Shown here: positions 1 to 8,877 of the stretch, piece by piece | Layout: each line of letters begins with the position of its first letter | Position numbering within the stretch: position 1 is the stretch's first letter | Assembly (NCBI RefSeq): GCF_029760935.1 | Contig: NZ_CP121684.1 | Location: 62,001 to 126,000, forward strand | Direction: 5' to 3' | Source of the DNA: Lysinibacter sp. HNR | Lineage (GTDB): Bacteria; Actinomycetota; Actinomycetes; Actinomycetales; Microbacteriaceae | DNA: 64,000 nt | Made by a program: the position numbers and the translations under genes | The notes under the pieces: generated by a model | What the model saw: only the letters and a program-made list of their open reading frames with translations | Database searches by the model: none | Told to the model about the DNA's origin: nothing

Positions 1-489
1 GAGAGGGGTAACGGTGTTTTGTAGACCGCGGAGAAGTCCCGTGGCGGCGTACACAAGGAGCATCGCGGGAATGCCAAAGAGAGACACCGTGAGGTAGGTG
101 CTGGCCGTCTCCGCCACCGCCGGGGTCGGGGTGAAAAGGCTGATGACGGGCTGGGCAAACACTGCGCTGAGGGTGGCCACCACCAGGCCGATCACCACTG
201 CAAGCCACAACCCATCGACTCCGGCGGAGACCGCCCCGCGAAGATTACCGGCCCCGACCCTTCGTGCCACCAGCGGAGTGGTGGAGTAGGCGAGGAAGAT
301 CATGAGCCCAATCACGGTTTGCAGCACAGCCGCGGCCAGTGCAACACCGCCGAGCTCTGCCGCACCCAGGTGCCCCACCATCGCCGAATCCGCAATTAAA
401 AAAAGTGGCTCGGCGATGAGCGCCCCGAGGGCGGGGAAGGCGAGGCGACCGATTTGGTGATCAATCGCGGTGATTTTCAGGAAACGCAT
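1..489 (-). CDS. MATE family (DinF-like) efflux transporter, C-terminus off the window
   Basis: The reverse strand is open from an ATG at 489 to the window edge, giving 163 residues that start MRFLKITAIDHQIGRLAFPA. This resembles the start of DinF-branch MATE exporters: a short amphipathic N-terminus, an 'ADSAMVGHLG' motif near residue 35, then hydrophobic segments rich in Ala, Leu and Val. MATE proteins export organic cations or drugs using H+ or Na+ gradients; the substrate here is unknown. About two thirds of a typical ~440-residue protein lies outside the window. A TATGGT box 8 nt before the ATG suggests a promoter very close to the start. The gene is divergent from the M13 peptidase genes. 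Confidence 0.85.
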   Translation of the reverse strand, partial: MRFLKITAIDHQIGRLAFPALGALIAEPLFLIADSAMVGHLGAAELGGVALAAAVLQTVIGLMIFLAYSTTPLVARRVGAGNLRGAVSAGVDGLWLAVVIGLVVATLSAVFAQPVISLFTPTPAVAETASTYLTVSLFGIPAMLLVYAATGLLRGLQNTVTPL

Positions 490-659
490 GAGCCTTAACC
501 ATAGTGCAGAAGCTAGGGTTTTGACGTGGTTATTCATCGCGCGTAAAGATGCGTAAGAGCCATATTGCCCCGGATTTTGTGGGTATTCAATACACTGAGA
601 ATCTCCGGTTTGTTGTCCAAATAGAGCGGATTCACAATATTATTAGCATGATGGGTTGA

Positions 660-672
660 TAGAGTGGAAAGT
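660..672 (+). promoter_or_regulatory. -10 box TAGAGT, leaderless promoter of the first M13 gene
   Basis: TAGAGT (660-665) is followed by 7 nt and then the ATG at 673, so transcription would begin at or next to the start codon. There is no Shine-Dalgarno sequence. The second M13 gene has the same arrangement, which supports both promoter and start. Confidence 0.6.
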
Positions 673-2658
673 ATGGCTCAAGAAATGTTATTCAAGCACA
701 ATATTGCGCTTCCGTCAGGGATTATCCTCGCCGAACTAGACAAAAAGGTGCGTCCGCAGGATGACCTCTTTCGTCACGTGAACGGCAAGTGGATAGAGCG
801 CACGGAGATCCCCGCAGATAAATCAAGTTATGGAACTTTTGATCGGCTGGAAGATGACGCCGAAAAAGCCGTGAGAGACATCATTATCGAGACACAATCT
901 GCTGAGCCCGGCACCGAGCGTCGCAAGATTGGTGATCTTTACGCGAGCTTTATGAACGTTGCGCGTCGCACAGAACGGGGGATTGGGCCCATTGCGGATG
1001 ACCTGGCTGCCGCGCAGGCCGTCACGAGCGTGCCCGAACTGGTGGGGCTTATTGGGCGACTGGGGCGTGGGGGCGTCAACGGTCTTCTGGGGATGTACAT
1101 CAATGTTGACCCGGGTGACCCCGAGCGCTACATCATGCACGTGATGCAGTACGGTCTCGGCTTGCCCGATGAGGCTTATTATCGCGAAGAAAAATTCGCA
1201 GAGATCCGTGAGGCCTACCGTGCCTATATTGAGCGGATGTTCACCCTGATTGGTGTGCCGGGTGCGGCTGAAGCGGCGGCCAGCGTTGTTGGTTTGGAAA
1301 CCCGTATTGCTGCGACCCACTGGGACAATGTGGATAGTCGCGACTTCCAGAAAATGTATAACCTGCGCACTTTTGCCGAGGTGCAGGAGCTCACCCCGGC
1401 ATTTGATTGGAGCCTTTACCTGGCCCAGATGGGGATTCCGGAGGAGGCCCTTGCCGAGGTTGTGGTACAGCAGCCCTCTGCACTCACCGGTACTACCGAT
1501 CTGCTCACCGAGGAGAACCTTTCCGCGTGGCGTTACTGGTTGCTCTTAAGGATCATCCGCTCCTCGGCTGACCACCTCACCGATGAAATCTCGCGCGTAA
1601 ACTTCGACTTTTACGGCACGATCCTCACGGGAACACCCGAGCAGCCTGAGTTGTGGAAGCGCGGGGTGTCTTTTGTCGAGGGGGCAATGGGCGAGGCAAT
1701 CGGCAAGATCTATGTGGAGCGGCACTTTGACAAACGCTCTAAAAAGGCGATAGATGCCCTGGTAGACAACCTTATTGAGGCGTATCGCAACTCGATCACC
1801 CACCTGGAGTGGATGGGACCCGATACCCGCCTGCACGCTCTCGATAAGCTCGACAAGTTCAGATCCAAGGTGGGCTATCCGGATCAGTGGCGTGACTACT
1901 CGATGCTTGAGGTAGACCCAGAAGACCTGGTCGGTAATGCGCGTCGTGTTTTTGAGATGCTGTTCCGCCGTGAACTGGGCAAGATTGGGAGCCCCATTGA
2001 TCGTGAGGAGTGGCTTATGCCTCCGCAGATGGTTGAGGCTTACTACAACCCGAGCCACAACGAGATGGTTTTCCCCGCGGGGATTCTTCAGGAGCCCTTC
2101 TTCTCCGTCGAGAGGGACGCGGCCGCCAACTACGGTGCGATTGGTGCGATTATTGGGCACGAGATCGGTCACGGCTTTGACGATCAGGGGTCGCGTTATA
2201 ACGGAGACGGCAAGCTGGTTGACTGGTGGACCGCACAGGATCGCGCGGCCTTTGAGGAGCGCACCCGTGTGCTTATAGACCAGTACAGCGCGTTGGCTCC
2301 GCGCCAGCTTCCCGAAAACTTTGTGAACGGTGAACTTACCATCGGTGAAAACATTGGCGACCTGGGGGGAGTAAAGATTGCGTGGGATGCTTATGTTCTC
2401 TCGCTGGGAGGTGTCGAGGCTCCTGTCATCGACGGGCTCACGGCGGCTCAGCGCTTTTTCCTGTCCTGGGCGCAGGCCTGGCAGCAGAAGTGGCGGGACG
2501 AGGAACTGATCCGCTGGCTTGCGACTGACCCGCACTCGCCCAACGAGTTTCGCTGCAACCAGATCGTGCGCAACATTGACGGATTCTACGAGGCGTTTGA
2601 TGTAAAAGAGGGCGATCAATTGTGGCTTGATCCCGCTGAGCGGGTCGTTATCTGGTAG
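673..2658 (+). CDS. pepO: M13 family zinc metallopeptidase, copy 1
   Basis: A neprilysin/PepO-type endopeptidase of 661 residues without signal peptide or membrane anchor, so probably cytosolic and acting on oligopeptides. The zinc site is clear: HEIGH in 'IGHEIGHGFDDQG' (about residue 500) and the third ligand in 'ENIGDLGG' further on. The usual substrate-binding NAYY motif reads EAYY here ('VEAYYNP'), an Asn-to-Glu change not shared by the tandem paralogue. The start is placed at ATG 673 rather than GTG 664, because the homologous start downstream and the leaderless -10 box both fit it. It is a tandem duplicate of the next gene, very similar along its whole length. Confidence 0.93.
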   Translation: MAQEMLFKHNIALPSGIILAELDKKVRPQDDLFRHVNGKWIERTEIPADKSSYGTFDRLEDDAEKAVRDIIIETQSAEPGTERRKIGDLYASFMNVARRTERGIGPIADDLAAAQAVTSVPELVGLIGRLGRGGVNGLLGMYINVDPGDPERYIMHVMQYGLGLPDEAYYREEKFAEIREAYRAYIERMFTLIGVPGAAEAAASVVGLETRIAATHWDNVDSRDFQKMYNLRTFAEVQELTPAFDWSLYLAQMGIPEEALAEVVVQQPSALTGTTDLLTEENLSAWRYWLLLRIIRSSADHLTDEISRVNFDFYGTILTGTPEQPELWKRGVSFVEGAMGEAIGKIYVERHFDKRSKKAIDALVDNLIEAYRNSITHLEWMGPDTRLHALDKLDKFRSKVGYPDQWRDYSMLEVDPEDLVGNARRVFEMLFRRELGKIGSPIDREEWLMPPQMVEAYYNPSHNEMVFPAGILQEPFFSVERDAAANYGAIGAIIGHEIGHGFDDQGSRYNGDGKLVDWWTAQDRAAFEERTRVLIDQYSALAPRQLPENFVNGELTIGENIGDLGGVKIAWDAYVLSLGGVEAPVIDGLTAAQRFFLSWAQAWQQKWRDEELIRWLATDPHSPNEFRCNQIVRNIDGFYEAFDVKEGDQLWLDPAERVVIW

Positions 2659-2769
2659 CAGCTGGTGCTGAGGTGCGGTCTGTGGTCGCGCCCGGTCGGT
2701 AGTCTGGGGATATCCAGAGTCCTGTTCAATTGAGGTGGATCACACCGCTGTTAATATGGCCGATCCCGT

Positions 2770-2782
2770 TAGAGTAGAAAGC
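2770..2782 (+). promoter_or_regulatory. -10 box TAGAGT, leaderless promoter of the second M13 gene
   Basis: TAGAGT (2770-2775) plus 7 nt, then ATG at 2783, the same spacing as in front of the first copy. This gives the second peptidase its own promoter although it lies only about 125 bp behind the first. Confidence 0.6.
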
Positions 2783-4768
2783 ATGACTCAAGACACGTCG
2801 CCCACACACGAAGCCGCACTGCCCTCGGGAATCACCCTCACCGAACTTGACGCGAGTGTGCGTCCGCAGGATGACCTCTTTCGTCACGTGAATGGCAAGT
2901 GGATAGACCGCACACAGATCCCTTCGGATAAGGCGCGCTACGGCGCTTTCCACGTGCTGGCGGAGGACGCTGAAAAGGCGGTAAGAGACATCATTACCGA
3001 GGCGCAAAGGGCTGAGCCCGGCACTGAGCGGCGCAAGATCGGGGATCTCTACGCAAGCTTTATGGACGTGTCGCGTCGCGAAGAGCTGGGGATCGGACCC
3101 ATCGTCAACGACCTGGAGGCCGCCCGGGCGGTCACGAACGTGTCCGACCTGGTGGGTCTTATCGCGCGGCTGGAGCGCGGGGGCATGAGCGGTTTTCTGG
3201 GGATGGGTATCGACAATGACCCGGGTAACCCCGAGCGCTACATCGTTTTTGTGGTGCAGAGCGGTATCGGGCTGCCCGACGAGGCTTACTATCGCGAAGA
3301 AAAATTTGCAGAGATCCGTGAGGCCTATCGTGCCCATATTGAGCGGATGCTCACCCTGGGTGGCGTTCCGGGTGCGGCCGAAGCCGCGGCCAGCGTCTAT
3401 GATCTTGAAACCCGTATTGCGGCGGTTCACTGGGACAAGGTGGCCAATCGCGATGTCCAGAAGCTGTACAACCTGCGCACCTTTGCCGAGCTACAGGAGC
3501 TCACCCCGGCGCTCGATTGGAATCTGTACCTGGCTGAGATGGGCATTCCCCACGACGCTCTTTCCGAAGTTGTTGCGGAGCAGCTCTCCGCGCTCACCGG
3601 CATTACCGATCTGCTCACCGAGGAGAACCTTCCCGCGTGGCGCAGCTGGTTACTCTGGCAGATCATCCGCTCCTCAGCGGCCTATCTCACCGAGGAGATC
3701 TCGCGGGCCAACTTTGATTTCTACGGCACGGCTCTCACAGGAACCCCCCAACAGCGCGAGCTGTGGAAGCGGGCTGTCGCCTTCACCGAGGGGGCAATGG
3801 GTGAGGCAATCGGCAAGATCTATGTGGAGCGGCACTTTGACGAGCGCTCTAAAAAGGCGATGGATGCCCTGGTGAACAACCTCATTGAGGCGTATCGCAA
3901 CTCGATCACCCATCTGGAATGGATGGGCTTTGATACCCGCCTGCACGCTCTTGATAAGCTCAACAAGTTCACACCCAAGGTGGGATATCCCGTGAAGTGG
4001 CGCGACTATTCGACGCTTGAAGTGGATGCAACCGATCTGGTCGGTAATGCGCGTCGTGTTACCGAAGTAGAGTTTCGCCGCGAATTGGGCAAAATTGGCA
4101 GCCCCATCGATCGTGACGAGTGGTTTATGACTCCGCAGACCATCAATGCCTACTACAATCCGGGCTTTAACGAGATCGTTTTTCCCGCGGCGATTCTTCA
4201 GGAACCCTTCTTTTCCGCAGACAGGGACGCGGCCGCCAACTACGGTGCCATAGGCGCGGTTATTGGGCACGAGATCGGTCACGGCTTTGACGATCAGGGG
4301 TCGCGCTACGACGGTGACGGCAAGCTGGTTGACTGGTGGACCGAGCACGATCGCGCGGCCTTTGAGGAGCGCACCCGTTCGCTGATCGACCAGTACAGCG
4401 CGCTGGCTCCGCGCCAGGTTCCCGAGAACTTTGTGAACGGTGAACTCACCATTGGCGAAAACATTGGTGACCTGGGAGGGCTCGCGATTGCCTGGGACGC
4501 CTACGTTCTCTCGCTGGGAGGTGCCGAGGCTCCCGTGATCGACGGGCTCACGGCGGCCCAGCGCTTTTTCCTGTCCTGGGCGCAGGCCTGGCAACAGAAG
4601 GGCCGTGATGAAGAGATAATCCGCCTGCTCACGACTGACCCCCACTCGCCCAGCGAGTTTCGCTGCAACCAGATCGTGCGCAACATTGACGGGTTCTACG
4701 AGGCGTTTGATGTGAAAGAGGGCGATCAGCTGTGGCTTGATCCGGCGGAGCGGGTTACCATCTGGTGA
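2783..4768 (+). CDS. pepO: M13 family zinc metallopeptidase, copy 2
   Basis: Paralogue of the preceding gene, also 661 residues and without export signal. It has HEIGH, ENIGDLGG and the canonical NAYY substrate-binding motif ('INAYYNP'), so it probably keeps the ancestral M13 specificity. Upstream in-frame GTG codons exist from 2735, but the ATG at 2783 matches the start of copy 1 and sits 7 nt behind a -10 box. Many blocks are nearly identical at DNA level between the copies (for example the TYVERHFD and ENFVNGELTIGENIGDLGG coding regions), whereas the region around residues 250-340 differs more. Likely role: oligopeptide breakdown for amino-acid supply. Confidence 0.93.
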   Translation: MTQDTSPTHEAALPSGITLTELDASVRPQDDLFRHVNGKWIDRTQIPSDKARYGAFHVLAEDAEKAVRDIITEAQRAEPGTERRKIGDLYASFMDVSRREELGIGPIVNDLEAARAVTNVSDLVGLIARLERGGMSGFLGMGIDNDPGNPERYIVFVVQSGIGLPDEAYYREEKFAEIREAYRAHIERMLTLGGVPGAAEAAASVYDLETRIAAVHWDKVANRDVQKLYNLRTFAELQELTPALDWNLYLAEMGIPHDALSEVVAEQLSALTGITDLLTEENLPAWRSWLLWQIIRSSAAYLTEEISRANFDFYGTALTGTPQQRELWKRAVAFTEGAMGEAIGKIYVERHFDERSKKAMDALVNNLIEAYRNSITHLEWMGFDTRLHALDKLNKFTPKVGYPVKWRDYSTLEVDATDLVGNARRVTEVEFRRELGKIGSPIDRDEWFMTPQTINAYYNPGFNEIVFPAAILQEPFFSADRDAAANYGAIGAVIGHEIGHGFDDQGSRYDGDGKLVDWWTEHDRAAFEERTRSLIDQYSALAPRQVPENFVNGELTIGENIGDLGGLAIAWDAYVLSLGGAEAPVIDGLTAAQRFFLSWAQAWQQKGRDEEIIRLLTTDPHSPSEFRCNQIVRNIDGFYEAFDVKEGDQLWLDPAERVTIW

Positions 4769-4907
4769 GACCGCTGATGTTGAGGCGCTTGTAGCGTTAT
4801 CAGGGTGAGTTGTGTTCCCTCGGGGCACGGTGGTGTTTGGATCGATTGTAGAGGGAGATCCACGGGGAACTGTTGATCAGACCGGAGGAATCATAGCTGA
4901 TTCATTT

Positions 4908-4935
4908 TTGCATAAGGTCTTTACGCATCTACTAT
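4908..4935 (+). promoter_or_regulatory. Promoter of the small XRE regulator
   Basis: TTGCAT (4908-4913), a 16-nt spacer and TACTAT (4930-4935) form a good -35/-10 pair. The predicted start point is within a few nt of the ATG at 4945. Confidence 0.5.
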
Positions 4936-4944
4936 AAAAAATTC

Positions 4945-5292
4945 ATGCTGATACGCTCTGGTTGCGTGAACATGCTGTGGTTGAACATAATGTATATGTC
5001 TAAGTCACGTTCGGAAGCTGCCATAATCCTGGGTAGTCGTGTGCTTGCTGCTCGAATGAGAGCCGGAATTAGCCAGATGGATGCGGCGGATCTCTCGTCG
5101 ATCCACTTTACAAACTTTGGCAAAATTGAGCGCGGCGAATCAAACCCCACGTTTTCCACCATCATTAGGATTGCAACCGCGTTGAACATTGATCCGGCCG
5201 TGCTGGTCGAGGGCATTGAAGCGGATAAGCTGCCCGATACCTCGCACCAGGTGACCGCCGCAGACCTGATACGCGCTCGCAAGCAGGGGTAG
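4945..5292 (+). CDS. XRE family helix-turn-helix regulator
   Basis: A 115-residue protein with one Cro/C1-type HTH at about residues 25-85. The pattern 'LGSRVLAARMRAGISQ', 'FGKIERGESNPTFSTIIRIA' and 'LNIDPAVLVEGI' is typical of the family. ATG codons at 4990 and 4996 are alternatives; 4996 would leave just the HTH domain. The 4945 start is chosen because a -35/-10 pair places the mRNA 5' end next to it. No ligand-binding domain is present. The target is unknown; the gene stands alone between the peptidase pair and an unknown gene. Confidence 0.85.
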   Translation: MLIRSGCVNMLWLNIMYMSKSRSEAAIILGSRVLAARMRAGISQMDAADLSSIHFTNFGKIERGESNPTFSTIIRIATALNIDPAVLVEGIEADKLPDTSHQVTAADLIRARKQG

Positions 5293-5385
5293 TTTACTCC
5301 TGCACATCACGGGTGAGGGCACTTTTATCCACAGTTAAGCACTTTCCGGGTGTGTTTCTGGCCCCGCTCAGACACCCTGGTTGTT

Positions 5386-5847
5386 ATGAACCCTTCTTCA
5401 CCGGGCGACCTTCAATTTTCGGCACACGATGGCCAACTCTCGGCCCGAGATATTCGGCAGCAGCCGCTTGATACCGACCTTCAGATACAGCATCGGGTTC
5501 AGTATCTTATCGGTGCGGCTCAGCGCAGGCGGGTCTGGTTTATGTATCTTGACCGGGCCAATGTGCAGATACCCGTTGTCATGCCGATGGCAGATTTCCC
5601 CCTGGAGGTGGGGGAAGAAGACGGCGATCATGTGAGCCGGGCGCTGGCTCGTTTTATGCGGGAGGTGGGGGCGTTGCAGGTTTTCTTGGTGTGGGAGAGG
5701 CCGGGTGGACGCACCCTGCGGCGCTCCGAGCGGGGCTGGGCTCGTGAGATTCTACACGGCTGCGCCCTGGGCGGTGTGCCGATTCGAGCGCAGTTGCTGA
5801 GTCACTCCGGCGGGGTGCGCTGGCTTTCGCCAGACGACTTTATTTAG
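5386..5847 (+). CDS. Hypothetical protein, 153 residues
   Basis: A soluble protein with no recognised domain. The start is set at ATG 5386 ('MNPSSPGDLQ'); an ATG at 5350 would add 12 residues of unlikely sequence. It is rich in Arg and Gln, has conserved-looking segments 'RRRVWFMYLDRANVQIP' and 'LVWERPGGRTLRRSERGWAR', and ends in 'VRWLSPDDFI'. It converges on the type III restriction gene with a 20-bp gap. No function is proposed. Confidence 0.6.
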   Translation: MNPSSPGDLQFSAHDGQLSARDIRQQPLDTDLQIQHRVQYLIGAAQRRRVWFMYLDRANVQIPVVMPMADFPLEVGEEDGDHVSRALARFMREVGALQVFLVWERPGGRTLRRSERGWAREILHGCALGGVPIRAQLLSHSGGVRWLSPDDFI

Positions 5848-5868
5848 GTCTACCTGGGGTGGTGCGTC

Positions 5869-8800
5869 CTAGAAGAGCGGTGGGTTATCGCCGTTCAGTG
5901 GTGGGGGCAGGAGCCGGGAGTGTTGAAGGAGTTCGCTCGCCAGCCCACCGCGTGAGGCCCAGGAGCGCACGGCGGGTTCGGCAAGCATCACGTAGCTCCA
6001 TTCGCGGTTGCCGCGCAGATGTGGAGGAAGTCGATTGGTCTGTTCACACCAGGTGCGGGCGGCCTCCGCCTTACGTCGCACGTTTTCTTCGGTCATGGAA
6101 CTCTGAGCTTTGGTTTCGACCACGTAGATTCTGTCTGCCGTTCGGACGAGAAAATCCGGTGAGTAGTGGGCGGGCATACCGTCTGCCCGGAGGTAGGGGC
6201 GGCGCAGAAAGCCGTGTTTGTACTCGTGAATTTTGAGGAGAGCCTCAACCTGTACATCCAGATCTGCCCACTCAAGAAAGAAGCGTTCGAGCCCGCCGCC
6301 AACAGCGCTAATCGGGAGAAAGGGAAAGATGCACTTTGTGACGGCCACGCGGGAGCTTTCGCGCACGCTGAGGGTTTGTATCTCGGAGACGTAGCGGTGT
6401 GTCACCTCGGGTTCGGTGGGTGGCACCGTGTGGAGCTGCTCGAGGAGGGCGGAGACCAGGATGCGGGAGAGGTCGTCAACAACGGGATCAAGCAGCAAGA
6501 TTCTCCAGCGATCATCGATCAGCGGATCAAACGGTGACCCAAACATGCTTTTGCGAATGTAGTGATCAACCCAGGACACAACCGTGGGGCGAAAAAGTTG
6601 CAGCACGGTCTGACCGCTCGGAGTCTGCCGCAGGAATCCGTCCTTGGTAAAGGTGCGATCGATCGTGCCGCACAGCCGGTTGGTGAGCTTGGCCAGATAA
6701 TCGTTGTATCCCGACGCGTTCATTTGGGCGCCGCTCACCGCGTACCCACCGTATTGGGTGCCGACCAAAAGGTCGTGCGACACAAAAACATCGGTGTTTT
6801 TTATCTGGGTGAGAAGCTGAGGGAGCGGATAGCGTATGGGGGTGAGGTCTGCGATGGAGAGCGACGGTGTTTTGAGTTCTTCCTCGGACTCGCGCAGAAT
6901 AAAGGGAATAGCAAAGTCGTATGCGGCGTAGTCTTCCCTGAGTCGAATCTGGTGCACGTCGCCGGTGACGCGCGCCGGGGCATCCGTTGTCTCCCCCACA
7001 TAACCCCGACCCAATTCTTGCGTGTAAAAGTCGGTGTAGCGGGGGTGCTCGATGACAAAGAGCACATCAAAATAACGGGTGGGTTCCTGACGCAGCTGAA
7101 TCTGCTTTCGCGTTTCGGCTTTAATCTCTTCCACCGCGAGGTCGTTGCGCCACATCAGACGCAGCCCCCGGCCGACGGTTTGCTCAAGCAGGATGCCGGA
7201 GGTGCTGGACCGTAGCGGAACGATAACACAGATATTGTTGACGTCGAACCCCTCGCGGAGCATCAGCACGCTAATAATGATTTTGGGGCGGGACTCCGCA
7301 TCACTGTTAAAGAGCTTCTGTCGCACCGGCTCCCACTCGGCAGGCCCCAGTTGAGCCTTCCTGCCCGAGTCCACGCGCAAGAAATCGTCTTCAACATAAC
7401 CATTTTCGAGCAGGAACTCCTCAACGAGTGGAGAGACCTCGGTATTCTCCACGATGACCAAGAGCTTGGGATGCTTTGTGGGGTCTTGGAGCGCAAATTG
7501 CGCTTCAAGAATGCTGAGTTTATTGAGACCCGCCCGCAGCATCACGCGCTGCCCCTCCGAGAGGGCAACGACTCTGCCCCGCTCGTCCCGATTGGCGTTG
7601 TAGTCGAGATCGTCGTTTGCGAGGGAGGCGATCTCGCTTCGCCTATCCAGCGTGAGGGCTTTGACGAGTCCCTGGTCCATGGCCGCTGTGAGGCTAAAAT
7701 CAACAACGATGTGCGGAAAGTAGAGGCGATCCCGGCGTTTACCGCCGGTTTCATTGTAGGGAGTTGCTGAGAAATCAATCTGTACAAAGCGTCTACCCTT
7801 GCCCCTGGCGAGGCGATTCAGGCTCTTCTGCCACTCCACCTCCACTTCGGTGAGACCCGATTTTACGGTGTGCACGTGGTGGGCCTCATCGTTAAAAACA
7901 ACCAGATTGGACAGGCTCGCCAACCACTGTATAGCTTCGCCCCGACGAGTCCTGCGGTCGAGCACATCAAGGGTGTTTCCCCTTCTTGTTCCGGGGCTGA
8001 GCGGGATAAAGCTTGCCGCAGCCGCTCGAGAATCAATGTTTCCGATGTTGTGAGGGTCTGGTTCTCGCTCCGGTGTGCTCGCAGTTTTTGGTGAGCGTGT
8101 GTTCGCGATTTCCGTTTGCGCCTCGGCCGCGAGCGGCTCATCGTTATCGTCGAGAAAGTCGGGGTCTTCCTGTCCCGCGAGGCGGTGCCAATTGGTCAGC
8201 GCGATCACACCCCCGAAGCGTGAGGTGATTCCGATCTCTTCTTTGATGACAACACTGCTCGACACGAATGCGAGTAGTTCTGCCCGGTAGTTATCCGGAA
8301 TAAAGAGGCCTTGATGGGTGTGCATATCGCCGGTGTAAAAATCGCGGGTTCCGCGTCGGGTGTGTTTGCCCAGGAAGGAGTCGAGGAGGCGATCATAAAC
8401 GATGAGCCCCGGGGCGACGATCAAAAAGTGTGATGAAAAGCGCGGATCGTCCGGGTAGGCAACGCTGTTTAGGCGCTGCCACACAAGAAGCGCGTTGAGT
8501 ACCCAGGTTTTACCCGTTCCCGTGGCCATTTTGGCCGCATATTTGGGGTGACCGTCGCGGAGAGGGTCGAGTGCTGTGGCGTCCCTATTATTGTGGGGGT
8601 CGAGCCCCAGTTTTATGTAGAGGTCGTGCAGGTTGGTTGTGCCCAGTACCTCGTGTGCGTAAATAATGGCGAGTATGGCGTCTCGCTGTCCCGAGTGAAA
8701 GTTAATGTCGCGGGTAGCGCAGTGTTCCTCTTCGAACCAGAAGCGCAGCAGCTCGGCGGTGACGGGGGTGACCTCGGCGAGCAGTTTATTGGGTGCCCCC

Positions 8801-8877
8801 GCGATAAGCTCCGGGACGCTGTGGGACAGCCGGAGCGAAATATTCTCGGCGAGGGGAAACTCGGGAGAGTGGTTCAT
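5869..8877 (-). CDS. res: Type III restriction enzyme, Res subunit
   Basis: A 1002-residue SF2 helicase/nuclease that cuts DNA together with Mod when two unmethylated sites face each other. Visible motifs: Walker A 'MATGTGKTW' (about residue 116), DEAH box 'FNDEAHHVH' (about 330), 'SATPY' (about 370), 'VGRGLRLMW' (motif VI, about 570). Near the C-terminus a PD-(D/E)xK-like nuclease site, 'SPDFLV' ... 'VVETKAQ', is present. Length fits the family. The ATG overlaps the mod stop codon (ATGA at 8874-8877), so the two genes are translationally coupled. No frameshift or truncation was seen, so the enzyme is probably active. Confidence 0.95.
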   Translation of the reverse strand: MNHSPEFPLAENISLRLSHSVPELIAGAPNKLLAEVTPVTAELLRFWFEEEHCATRDINFHSGQRDAILAIIYAHEVLGTTNLHDLYIKLGLDPHNNRDATALDPLRDGHPKYAAKMATGTGKTWVLNALLVWQRLNSVAYPDDPRFSSHFLIVAPGLIVYDRLLDSFLGKHTRRGTRDFYTGDMHTHQGLFIPDNYRAELLAFVSSSVVIKEEIGITSRFGGVIALTNWHRLAGQEDPDFLDDNDEPLAAEAQTEIANTRSPKTASTPEREPDPHNIGNIDSRAAAASFIPLSPGTRRGNTLDVLDRRTRRGEAIQWLASLSNLVVFNDEAHHVHTVKSGLTEVEVEWQKSLNRLARGKGRRFVQIDFSATPYNETGGKRRDRLYFPHIVVDFSLTAAMDQGLVKALTLDRRSEIASLANDDLDYNANRDERGRVVALSEGQRVMLRAGLNKLSILEAQFALQDPTKHPKLLVIVENTEVSPLVEEFLLENGYVEDDFLRVDSGRKAQLGPAEWEPVRQKLFNSDAESRPKIIISVLMLREGFDVNNICVIVPLRSSTSGILLEQTVGRGLRLMWRNDLAVEEIKAETRKQIQLRQEPTRYFDVLFVIEHPRYTDFYTQELGRGYVGETTDAPARVTGDVHQIRLREDYAAYDFAIPFILRESEEELKTPSLSIADLTPIRYPLPQLLTQIKNTDVFVSHDLLVGTQYGGYAVSGAQMNASGYNDYLAKLTNRLCGTIDRTFTKDGFLRQTPSGQTVLQLFRPTVVSWVDHYIRKSMFGSPFDPLIDDRWRILLLDPVVDDLSRILVSALLEQLHTVPPTEPEVTHRYVSEIQTLSVRESSRVAVTKCIFPFLPISAVGGGLERFFLEWADLDVQVEALLKIHEYKHGFLRRPYLRADGMPAHYSPDFLVRTADRIYVVETKAQSSMTEENVRRKAEAARTWCEQTNRLPPHLRGNREWSYVMLAEPAVRSWASRGGLASELLQHSRLLPPPLNGDNPPLF

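Noticed and set aside
1546-2619. Long reverse-strand frame opposite the first M13 gene (also 3674-4828)
   Set aside because: Antisense shadow: the two frames resemble each other only because the M13 genes do, and the forward strand clearly encodes peptidases.
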